Positions 1-5,865 of a stretch of 10,095 bases of DNA are shown in pieces (the stretch's first letter is position 1; every line of letters starts with the position of its first letter). The notes beneath the pieces are model-generated. The model was given only the letters and a program-made list of their open reading frames with translations, searched no databases and had not been told where the DNA came from. This DNA is from an uncultured delta proteobacterium (GTDB taxonomy: Bacteria > Myxococcota_A > Bradymonadia > REDH01), in NCBI GenBank assembly GCA_903873545.1, contig CAIQPA010000527.1, positions 1 through 10,095 of the forward strand, given 5' to 3'. The position numbers and the translations under genes are program-made.

Positions 1-292
1 AGTCCCACCGCATCTTGCCCGGCTTCTTGAAGTAGAGGGTCCCCTGCGAACGGGTCGTCTCGCCGGCCGCCGTGTTCGTCAGCTCCTGCGTGAAACTCGC
101 CGTGTAGTCTCGGACACCCTCGTAGGAGCGCTGCAGCGCGTCGACCACCTCTGCGGGCGTGGCCAACCGGGGCGGCACGGCTGCGGCTGCTGCAGCCGGC
201 TTGGTCTGTGCCAGGCAGCCTTCGTCAACCGGTGCAGGGTTGGGCGCGGTCAGGAAGGAGGCGGCGAGCAGAGCGTTACAGAGCGACCACAT
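1..292 (-). CDS. lolA: Outer-membrane lipoprotein chaperone LolA, N-terminal part (cut by window edge)
   Basis: LolA is the periplasmic carrier that takes lipoproteins from the LolCDE complex in the inner membrane to LolB or the outer membrane. Only the first 97 residues lie in the window. They show the family's N-terminal signature: a helix around residues 47-60, then FTQE at 67-70, then RSQGTLYFKKPGKMRW at 81-96, which matches the LolA pattern 'GtLyfkrPgkmRW'. The start is the ATG at 290-292, preceded by AAGG six bases upstream; I found no upstream in-frame start. The N-terminus (MWSLCNALLAAS) is hydrophobic but has no basic residue, so the export signal is unusual. An Ala/Pro-rich spacer (32-41) separates it from the mature domain. 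The gene lies 81 bp downstream of the cNMP-domain gene and on the same strand. The family call is firm; the C-terminal half is not visible. Confidence 0.88.
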   Translation of the reverse strand, partial: MWSLCNALLAASFLTAPNPAPVDEGCLAQTKPAAAAAAVPPRLATPAEVVDALQRSYEGVRDYTASFTQELTNTAAGETTRSQGTLYFKKPGKMRWD

Positions 293-330
293 GGTGCACC
301 TTGGTTCGTACGGGAGCGGCGTGGGGACAA

Positions 331-346
331 GACGCTGCGACGCTGC
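331..346. repeat. 8-bp perfect tandem repeat (GACGCTGC x2) in the lolA upstream region
   Basis: Two adjacent copies of GACGCTGC occupy 331-338 and 339-346, in the 81-bp gap between the cNMP-domain gene and lolA. On the minus strand the repeat is flanked by GGGG and CCCC blocks (347-350 and 323-326) that could close a loose stem. A role as operator or attenuator is only a guess; it may be chance or polymerase slippage. Confidence 0.35.
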
Positions 347-373
347 CCCTATTCCAATTCTGACGAGGGCGCA

Positions 374-931
374 TCAATCGCCCGCGTGACCGCTGCCATC
401 GACCTGCGCCTCCATGCCGAGGAAGTAGCCGCGGCTCTCGACGGTGCGTGACGAGACCGTGGCCCGGTTGAGCGCCTGCAGCGACATGCCGAGCCGGCGG
501 TGTGCATTGCGGAGCTGGCCTGCGAGGCTGGTGGCGATGCTGCTGGCAAACCGGACGGCAAAGACCGAGCCGCCCTGCATGAGCCGGTCGAACTCTGCCC
601 GCTCGAAACGGGCGACTTCGCATGCGTCGTGGGCGACGCAGCTGGCGGAGCGGGGCGCGCTGTCGATGAGCGCCACCTCGCCAAAGAACTGGTGCTGCCG
701 GATGGTGGCGATCACGTGGCTTGTGCCGTTGGGCAGCCGCTTCACGACGTCAACAGAGCCGGACAGGAGCAGGTAGCAGCAGCGGCCCTGCTCGCCTTCG
801 GCGCAGATGATGGTGCCGGGCGCGCGGCTCGGCTCACGGACCAGGACCGTGCAGAGGGTCGAGAGCTCCCGCTCATCGAGGTCGCGGAGCAGCTCCACCC
901 GCCGGAGTGTCTGGGGCGTGAGCTCGTTCAT
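374..931 (-). CDS. Cyclic nucleotide-binding domain protein with canonical phosphate-binding cassette, no DNA-binding domain
   Basis: This 185-residue protein is almost wholly one CRP/PKA-type cNMP-binding beta-barrel (about residues 12-120), followed by a short helical tail. The phosphate-binding cassette is clear: FGEVAL at 83-88 and PRSAS at 93-97. The spacing between Glu85 and Arg94 (9 residues) equals that of PKA regulatory-subunit cassettes. In the family these residues bind the ribose hydroxyl and cyclic phosphate, so binding of cAMP or cGMP is plausible. There is no C-terminal helix-turn-helix, so it is not a CRP-type transcription factor on its own. No signal peptide or membrane segment is visible, so it should be cytoplasmic. 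Its ATG overlaps the stop of the upstream cNMP-like gene in an ATGA, implying translational coupling. Partner and output are unknown. Confidence 0.87.
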   Translation of the reverse strand: MNELTPQTLRRVELLRDLDERELSTLCTVLVREPSRAPGTIICAEGEQGRCCYLLLSGSVDVVKRLPNGTSHVIATIRQHQFFGEVALIDSAPRSASCVAHDACEVARFERAEFDRLMQGGSVFAVRFASSIATSLAGQLRNAHRRLGMSLQALNRATVSSRTVESRGYFLGMEAQVDGSGHAGD

Positions 932-1638
932 GGGCGCCCCTTGGTGTCGGGTTTGCCGGCAAGCACCTGCTTGAAGCGGCCGAACATGCCGGGCTTCTCT
1001 GGCTCGGACTCAAGCTTCTGCGTCGTGGGCCGGCCCCGGTCGCTGCCGCGCGCCTCCTGGCTCTGGCTCGGCATACGGGTGGTCGAAGGGGCGCGGCTGC
1101 CCTCGGCGATGAGCTGGTCGGCCATCGCCTGGAGGTGTCCCCCGCCGGCGCCGCCCAGCGTGGTGCCTGCCGCTGCCAGGTTGAGCTGGCGCTCCATGGT
1201 GGCCGACTCGGTGCGGTCGTTGCAGGAGCGCAGCCGTGCCGCGAGCGTCGGTGCGAGGGCCCGCAGCAACTTGGCTGCAGCGCTCGGCGCCTCATGCTTG
1301 AGTGCGAGAAAGGCCTCGTGGCTCAAGCCGTAGAGCCGGGTGGGCTCGACAGCCTTGGCGGTCACGCTGTGCGGGCCGGGCGAGAGCAGGCTCATGTCGC
1401 AGAGCGTGGCAGGATGCTCCACCCGTACCGGCTTGGAAGTCGTCACGCCGTCGGCGGTCAGCTCGATGGCGCCGGAGCGCACAAACCAGAGGTCTTGCGA
1501 CGCCGTGCCAGACTCAAACAGTTGCTCGCCTGCCTGGAGAAGGCGCAGGGTGCAGCGCGTGAGGAGCTGCTCGGCTTCGTCGACGGTCAGGCTGGCGGTG
1601 AGCCAGCAGTCGGCCAGGATATGTTCGCTGTGGGGCAT
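928..1638 (-). CDS. Degenerate cyclic nucleotide-binding-fold protein with disordered C-terminal tail
   Basis: The 236-residue protein has a cNMP-type barrel at about residues 15-120, with the usual 'LFESGTASQDLWFVRSGAIEL' style of strands and glycines near 40-60. The cassette aligns with that of the next gene in register, but its key residues are changed: LCDMSLL at 79-85 stands where FGEVALI is expected, and PHSV at 89-92 stands where PRSA is expected. Glu becomes Asp81 and the phosphate-binding Arg becomes His90. It may therefore bind another ligand or none. Residues 180-236 are rich in Ser, Arg, Pro and Gln and look disordered, ending in a basic segment (MFGRFKQVLAGK, 218-229). No helix-turn-helix is seen. 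The ATG at 1636-1638 has GAGG seven bases upstream. It lies 37 bp after the large lipoprotein gene and overlaps the next gene by 4 bp. Confidence 0.8.
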   Translation of the reverse strand: MPHSEHILADCWLTASLTVDEAEQLLTRCTLRLLQAGEQLFESGTASQDLWFVRSGAIELTADGVTTSKPVRVEHPATLCDMSLLSPGPHSVTAKAVEPTRLYGLSHEAFLALKHEAPSAAAKLLRALAPTLAARLRSCNDRTESATMERQLNLAAAGTTLGGAGGGHLQAMADQLIAEGSRAPSTTRMPSQSQEARGSDRGRPTTQKLESEPEKPGMFGRFKQVLAGKPDTKGRP

Positions 1639-1675
1639 CGTGCTGCCTCGTGGGGCGCAGAGGAATCGGCCGGAA

Positions 1676-4600
1676 TCAGAGCAGGGTCAGGCGCGAGGTC
1701 TCGGCATTGAGGCCGTCCTGTCCGTTGTTGCCGCAGGGCGAGGTGCCGCCCGAGCCGGGGCCACCGACGGCGAAGGAGGTGTCGATGAGCCGCACGCTGG
1801 CGTTGTCGACGCCGAGGATGCCCACCGAGGGGCCGCCCGCGCCGCCGCCGCCGCAGCCGCCGGAGCCGCCACGGCCGCCGTTGCCACCGCGGCCGCCGGA
1901 GCCACAGGTCGAGGAGCCACAACCGCCGCCGGCACCGCCATTGGCACCGCCGCCTGCTGCTCCACCGTTGCCGCCGGCTCCGCCGCGGCCGCCGCCGTCG
2001 GTCTGCAGCAGCGTGGTCTCCAGACGCAGGGTGCTGTTCAGTATGATGAGGGCCACCGAGGCACCACCGCTTGCGCCGGCTTGGCCGCCGGACCCGCCGC
2101 CGCCGCCGCCGCCGCCTGAGCCGCCTGCGCCGCCTGTGCCGCGATAGACGCCGATGCCGATGAAGCCGCCGCAGTCTTCACCACCGCCACCGCCACCGCC
2201 ACCGCCGCCACCGCCTGTCGCACCGTTGGTACCTGACGCTGCGTCTGAGGGTACCCAGTCGATGCCTGCGAAACTGCCAGTTCCGTTTGCGGGTGTTCCG
2301 TTGCTGCCGCTTGGTGCGTCGCAGCCGTTGCCGCCCTGGCTACCCGCGTTGGGATTGCCGTCGCTGCAGCCGAGGCCACCGCCGCCAGAACCACCGCCGC
2401 CGTAGCCGCCGCAGGCCGAGCCGTTCGGTGCGCCCGCGCCGCCTCCATCGCCCGCGCCTCGGTAGGGCCCGCGGCCGCCGTTTCCGCCGCCCGGCGAGGC
2501 GCCTGCCGTCGCGCCGCTTCGGCCGCTGCAGTTGCCGTCGCAGCCATCGCCACCTGTGACGCCACTGTTGCCGCTTGCGCCTGAGACGCCAGGCGCACCG
2601 TTGGAGCCAGAGCCTCCCGTGCCTGCGCGGAGCAGGGCGTTACGAATCGTCAAGAATCCTCCCGCGTTGGCGACCGCCACGGCCACCGACTCGGCGCCCG
2701 GCGCCGTCTGGTTGGCCGACTGGATCGTCATGCGGTCGAGCGTGGTCCGGTCACCGATGCCGGAATAGGTGAGCGCGACCGGAGAGGTGGAGGTGAAGAC
2801 CGAGCGGGTCGCGCCGCGACCTGAATAGGTGAGCGCGTAGCCGCCGTAGATGCTGACGGGGGTGGAGACCGTGAGCCCCGAACCGGTGAAGGAGCCGAGG
2901 GTGACCAGCACCTGGTTGCGGCCGGCGGTGGTGTTGGCGACGTCGAGCGCCTTGGCGAGCGAACGGACCGGGTCTCCCGGGTTCAGGCCGCCGTTGCGGT
3001 CGCTGCCCGAGGCCGAGACGAAGACCGCACGGGCCACGTCGCCGTCGATTCCGTCGCAGTTGGCATCGAGGCCGGTGTCGTCGGGCTCATCGGTATCGGA
3101 GAGGGGCACGCAGCCATACTCGCAACCGTTGGAGGGGTCGCCGTCGATGTCGCGGTAGCCGTCGAGGCAGGCGTCGAAACGGCAGGTTCCCTCCGCGCAG
3201 TAGCCGGCCGCGCCGGGCGGGTCGCAGACAAGGCCGCAGCCGCCGCAGTGGTCCAATGACTCGAGCGTATCCTGCTCGCAGCCGTTGCCGACCAGGCCGT
3301 CGCAGTTGCCCCATCCGGCGGAGCAGAGGTCAATCTGGCAGCCGAGGAAGCCGCAGGAGACGGCGTCGGTGTTGGTCTCGTCGCAGACGCGGCCGCAGCC
3401 GCCGCAGTTGGCCCTGTCTGCCGCGGTGTCGATCTCGCAGAGGTCGCTGTAGAGACCGTTGCAGTCGGCGAGGGTGCCGTTGCAGGTGGCGACGCCGCAG
3501 GCACCTGCGGTGCAGTCGGGCGTGCCGTCGGCGAAGGAGCAGTCGATGTCGCAGGCGCCGCAGTGGAGCGGGTCGTTGAGAATGTCGATCTCGCAGCCGT
3601 TGAAGGGCACGGTGTCGCAGTCGGCGCGGCCGGTCTGGCAGCCGCCGACGGCGCAGTCACCGGCGACGCAGGCCTGGATCGCGCCCTCGAGTTCGCAGGC
3701 GCGGGCGCAGCTGCCACAGTGGTCGGGGTCGGTCTGCGGGTCGCTCTCGCAGCCGTCGAGCGGCAGGAGGTTGCAGTCGCGGAAGGTGCCCTCGCAGCCG
3801 TCGAGGACGCAGCCGCCAAACTCGCAGTGGGCGGCGCCGTTGTTCACGGTGCAGCTCTGTCCGCAGACGCCGCAGTTGCTGTTGTCGCGCTGCAGGTCGA
3901 AGTCTTCGTCCACCTGCGCGTCGCAGTCGTCGTCGATGCCGTTGCAGGCCTCGATGCCGCCCGTGTCGGCGTTCGGGGTGCAGGCATACTCGCAGCCGTC
4001 GAGGAAGTCGGCGTTGGCGTCGAAGTAGCCCGTCTCGCAGGCAGTCACGACGCAGAGGCCTTCAGCGCAGCCGCCCGTGCCGCGGACCGCGTTGCAGACG
4101 GTGCCGCAGTCGCCGCAGTGGAGCGGGTCGGTGTTGAGGTCGAAGTCTTCGTCGGCGTTGCCGTCGCAGTCGTCGTCGGTGCCGTTGCAGAGCTCGATGC
4201 GGCCCTCGTAGGCGCCCGGGTTGAGGTCGTCGCAGTCGGAGCCGGCGCAGCGGGCGCCGATGCCGTAGCCGTCGTTGTCTTGGTCGTAGCAGCCCGAGCA
4301 GGTGTTGGTGACGGGGGTGCACTGACGGAAGTTCACCGGCTCGTTGCGGATGTTGAATCGGGTCACATCCTGGCAGCGGAAGCCTTCGGGGCAGGCGTTT
4401 GTGGTCGAGCAGTCGATGCCGCAGAAGGTGCCGTCGAGGTTCTCGAGGCAGAGGTTGGCCAGGCCGTCGCAGTCGACGTCGGCGTTGCAGGGGCTGCAGA
4501 GGGCGTTGTCGGGCGGCATGCAGATCTGCGCCACGTCGGAGCCCGAACTCTGCACGAGTCGGCATATCCAGCCCTCGATGGGGCAGGGGCCGTTGCAGGC

Positions 4601-4909
4601 CACCGTGCAGAGGTTGCCGTCGCGTGTCGGCACGCAGTAGCCGCTCTCGCAGTCTGCCGCTGAGGTGCAGGGGGTGGGCTCAAAGGGGGTCGTGTCGGGG
4701 GTCACGTCGGGCGTCGTATCGACATCGGCCGTGGTGTCGGCGCCGCTCGCATCGACCTCATCGATAGGCGTGCAGACCTGCTCGATGCAGAGCTCGTCAG
4801 AGGCACAGTCAGCACCCGTCGTACAGGCGGTGAGGGTGGCCGAACTGCCGACGTCGGAGGTCGAACAGGCGGTAAGACAGAGCAGCCCAAGGAGGAGAAG
4901 ACGACGCAT
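1676..4909 (-). CDS. Large composite lipoprotein: MopE-like motifs, eight-Cys repeats, beta-helix with Gly-rich insertions
   Basis: The 1077-residue protein starts MRRLLLLGLLCLTAC, a lipoprotein signal with lipobox LTAC and Cys15 as the acylated residue, so it is probably anchored in the outer membrane. Order: Asp/Thr/Pro-rich linker (50-80); Cys-rich region (81-210); MopE-like metal-binding motif at 225-254 (DCDD, then CNGTDDDCDGNADED) with a second, shorter copy at 319-336 (CNGIDDDCDAQVDED); eight-Cys repeats (265-600); a DUF1565/pectate-lyase-like start (629-692, FVSASGSDRNGG then SIYGGY); then a Gly-rich third with three short beta-strand-rich segments (741-765, 948-973, 1027-1050). About 80 cysteines precede residue 620, suggesting many disulfides or metal ligation. 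MopE-type motifs are known from surface copper-binding proteins and myxobacterial lipoproteins; the ligand here is unknown. The shine-dalgarno signal is weak. Surface adhesion or matrix function is a guess. Confidence 0.85.
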   Translation of the reverse strand: MRRLLLLGLLCLTACSTSDVGSSATLTACTTGADCASDELCIEQVCTPIDEVDASGADTTADVDTTPDVTPDTTPFEPTPCTSAADCESGYCVPTRDGNLCTVACNGPCPIEGWICRLVQSSGSDVAQICMPPDNALCSPCNADVDCDGLANLCLENLDGTFCGIDCSTTNACPEGFRCQDVTRFNIRNEPVNFRQCTPVTNTCSGCYDQDNDGYGIGARCAGSDCDDLNPGAYEGRIELCNGTDDDCDGNADEDFDLNTDPLHCGDCGTVCNAVRGTGGCAEGLCVVTACETGYFDANADFLDGCEYACTPNADTGGIEACNGIDDDCDAQVDEDFDLQRDNSNCGVCGQSCTVNNGAAHCEFGGCVLDGCEGTFRDCNLLPLDGCESDPQTDPDHCGSCARACELEGAIQACVAGDCAVGGCQTGRADCDTVPFNGCEIDILNDPLHCGACDIDCSFADGTPDCTAGACGVATCNGTLADCNGLYSDLCEIDTAADRANCGGCGRVCDETNTDAVSCGFLGCQIDLCSAGWGNCDGLVGNGCEQDTLESLDHCGGCGLVCDPPGAAGYCAEGTCRFDACLDGYRDIDGDPSNGCEYGCVPLSDTDEPDDTGLDANCDGIDGDVARAVFVSASGSDRNGGLNPGDPVRSLAKALDVANTTAGRNQVLVTLGSFTGSGLTVSTPVSIYGGYALTYSGRGATRSVFTSTSPVALTYSGIGDRTTLDRMTIQSANQTAPGAESVAVAVANAGGFLTIRNALLRAGTGGSGSNGAPGVSGASGNSGVTGGDGCDGNCSGRSGATAGASPGGGNGGRGPYRGAGDGGGAGAPNGSACGGYGGGGSGGGGLGCSDGNPNAGSQGGNGCDAPSGSNGTPANGTGSFAGIDWVPSDAASGTNGATGGGGGGGGGGGGEDCGGFIGIGVYRGTGGAGGSGGGGGGGGSGGQAGASGGASVALIILNSTLRLETTLLQTDGGGRGGAGGNGGAAGGGANGGAGGGCGSSTCGSGGRGGNGGRGGSGGCGGGGAGGPSVGILGVDNASVRLIDTSFAVGGPGSGGTSPCGNNGQDGLNAETSRLTLL
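1679..2623 (-). other. Gly-rich C-terminal region with interspersed beta-helix rungs
   Basis: Residues 763-1077 are dominated by Gly, Ser, Asn and Ala in GGxGG-type patterns. Three segments break the pattern and resemble one another: SVAVAVANAGGFLTIRNALL (741-760), SVALIILNSTLRLETTLLQ (951-969) and SVGILGVDNASVRLIDTSFA (1028-1047). Each has the form 'SVxxxxxxNxxLRLxxTxL', typical of right-handed beta-helix rungs. The Gly-rich stretches therefore look like long loops inserted between rungs, or a Gly-rich helix packed on them. The region also keeps about ten Cys, for example 790, 794, 997 and 1002, unlike mycobacterial PGRS domains. Confidence 0.65.
2180..2215 (-). repeat. In-frame GGC/GGT triplet tract coding 12 consecutive glycines
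   Basis: Residues 899-910 of the large lipoprotein are twelve glycines, written with a mix of GGC and GGT codons. A second tract at 2093-2116 codes eight glycines (932-939), all GGC except one GGG. Such triplet tracts can change length by slippage without breaking the frame, so copy number may differ between strains. Confidence 0.75.
3110..4147 (-). repeat. Protein-level tandem repeat: eight-cysteine module of about 52 residues
   Basis: Within the large lipoprotein the motif (H/N)CGxCxxxC recurs with its first Cys at residues 265, 346, 398, 450, 502 and 555. From 346 on, the spacing is 52, 52, 52 and 53 residues. Four modules carry eight cysteines in nearly constant spacing, for example 398, 401, 405, 414, 419, 424, 431 and 439, ending in a GCE-type motif. 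The first module is stretched to 81 residues by an inserted MopE-like motif. The last has an Asp near residue 591 where the seventh Cys is expected. The DNA copies are diverged, so this is an old expansion and not a recent duplication. Confidence 0.8.
4868..4909 (-). other. Lipoprotein signal peptide and lipobox of the large lipoprotein
   Basis: Residues 1-14 are Met-Arg-Arg, a run of Leu/Gly/Cys, then LTA directly before Cys15. This is a standard signal peptidase II lipobox. Residues +2 and +3 are Ser-Thr, not Asp, so an inner-membrane retention signal of the E. coli type is absent. That fits export by the Lol pathway, whose carrier gene lies at the left edge. Confidence 0.85.
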
Positions 4910-4940
4910 GGCAGCACCCGATGAGAGGATTCAGATCTCC

Positions 4941-4969
4941 ACTCTACGGGACAATCTGTTCTGCTCCAA
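4941..4969 (-). promoter_or_regulatory. Possible sigma-70-type promoter for the large lipoprotein gene
   Basis: On the minus strand, TTGGAG (4964-4969) and TAGAGT (4941-4946) are separated by 17 bp. The -10-like box matches four of six consensus bases and the -35-like box three. The -10 end lies 31 bp upstream of the ATG. The 119-bp gap after the upstream gene gives room for a promoter. The match is weak in a GC-rich genome whose sigma factors may prefer other sequences. Confidence 0.28.
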
Positions 4970-4981
4970 GCATCAATGGTG

Positions 4982-4998
4982 CTGACGCGGCGCGTCAG
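4982..4998 (-). terminator. Perfect 8+8 bp inverted repeat after the DnaC-like gene (possible terminator or operator)
   Basis: CTGACGCG at 4982-4989 and CGCGTCAG at 4991-4998 are exact inverse complements around one base. As RNA this gives a 6-bp GC-rich stem with a 5-base loop, about 31 bases past the stop codon of the DnaC-like gene. No T-run follows on the minus strand, so it is not a classical intrinsic terminator. Near-perfect dyad symmetry also fits a protein-binding site ahead of the lipoprotein gene. Confidence 0.35.
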
Positions 4999-5041
4999 TC
5001 GTCGCGGTAGGCCCATGAGCCCCGCGCTTCAGTCGTCGCGG
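4995..5041. repeat. 13-bp direct repeat spanning the stop codon of the DnaC-like gene
   Basis: TCAGTCGTCGCGG occurs at 4995-5007 and again at 5029-5041, 34 bp apart. The second copy contains the TGA stop and last two Asp codons of the DnaC-like gene; the first copy repeats that gene tail outside it. The flanking bases do not match. It may be the trace of a small duplication or 3' end rearrangement. Confidence 0.45.
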
Positions 5042-5865
5042 CGGTGCTTCGGGCGCTGGTCTGTCCCCTCAATCCGGACGAAGCGTGCCATCTCGTCGAT
5101 GCGGCTCACGATGCGGTCGTCGATACGGTCGGCCAGCGTCGCGACCGCCACGCCGCCGCCTGCGCCCGCGCGGGTCGCCGCCGCCCGGTCGCGGTGCAGG
5201 TTGGTGCCGAAGAAGGTCGAGACCTCACGGTTGTACCGCTTGCTGATGATCTCATCGAGGATGCCGGCCTGCCACTCCGTGACGGCCTTCTTGCCGAGCT
5301 CATCGATGACCAGCACCGGCATCGCTACCAGTTCGCCGATCAGCTCCCCTTCGCCCACGCCCCGCTCGAACCCCGCGCGGAGCTCCGACAGCAGGTGTGC
5401 AAACTCTACATAGCGCACCCGGTAGCCCCTCTCGAGCGACAGCGCCCGGATGACCCGACAGAGAAGGCGCGTCTTGCCCAGCCCCGGCGGCCCCGAGAGG
5501 ACCACACCTGCATCGCCCGGCCGGAACCCCTCATCGATGCGGCGCCGCAGCATCAGCGCCGCGTCACGGATGCCCGGCTCGCCACGCTCAAAGTCGGACC
5601 AGGCCGCATCCCAGAAGTGACGCGGCACAAGCGCCTCGTCGAACTGCTTCATCCGCTTGCGCACCTCCGCACAGTCCGGGCAGCGGTTGGCCACCGGGCC
5701 GCCATGCTTTCCCCAGACGAAGACAAAGCCGGTGCCCTCGCAGGTCGGGCAGTCGGCCACCCGGGTGCAGCTCGGGCAGCCCACGGCGACGGCCGTGTCG
5801 AAGCCGGGTGCCGCCGACGGCAGCGCCTTCACGCCGCGGCATCGCTTGCAGACTGTCTCGCTCAT
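5029..5865 (-). CDS. DnaC/IstB/DnaI-like AAA+ ATPase with N-terminal zinc-ribbon-like CxxC pairs
   Basis: The 278-residue protein has a RecA/AAA+ core of the helicase-loader type. Walker A is GPPGLGKT at 125-132; Walker B is VLVIDELG at 184-191. A sensor-1-like segment is FFGTNL (218-223), and a likely arginine finger lies in DDRIVSRIDEM (249-259). The N-terminus has four CxxC pairs: C6/C9, C30/C33, C39/C42 and C62/C65. The third reads CPTCEGTG, like a DnaJ-type zinc knuckle, so two zinc sites are likely. Relatives load replicative helicase DnaB (DnaC, DnaI) or help a transposase (IstB). No IstA-type transposase or terminal repeat is nearby, so the loader role is more likely. The start overlaps the lipA stop in an ATGA (5862-5865). 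A replication role is inferred from family only. Confidence 0.83.
   Translation of the reverse strand: MSETVCKRCRGVKALPSAAPGFDTAVAVGCPSCTRVADCPTCEGTGFVFVWGKHGGPVANRCPDCAEVRKRMKQFDEALVPRHFWDAAWSDFERGEPGIRDAALMLRRRIDEGFRPGDAGVVLSGPPGLGKTRLLCRVIRALSLERGYRVRYVEFAHLLSELRAGFERGVGEGELIGELVAMPVLVIDELGKKAVTEWQAGILDEIISKRYNREVSTFFGTNLHRDRAAATRAGAGGGVAVATLADRIDDRIVSRIDEMARFVRIEGTDQRPKHRRDD

Noticed and set aside
500..1333. 277-residue plus-strand open frame across both cNMP genes
   Set aside because: The minus-strand frames have clear cNMP-barrel motifs and an ATGA overlap; this frame shows no recognisable domain.
374..1638. CRP/FNR-type transcription regulators
   Set aside because: Both proteins have the cNMP barrel but no helix-turn-helix; the C-termini are a short helical tail and a disordered tail.
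1650..2147. Proline-rich plus-strand open frames opposite the glycine-rich region
   Set aside because: They are the reverse complement of Gly codons (GGC/GGT read as GCC/CCG) and have no family features.
3563..4663. 366-residue open frame on the plus strand, opposite the Cys-rich part of the large lipoprotein
   Set aside because: It is low-complexity Val/Ala/Gly sequence caused by GC-rich codons of the opposite strand. The minus-strand frame has a lipobox and ordered Cys repeats.
5029..5865. IstB helper of an insertion sequence
   Set aside because: The ATPase is IstB/DnaC-like, but no istA-type transposase, terminal inverted repeats or target duplication are visible, and it is coupled to lipA.
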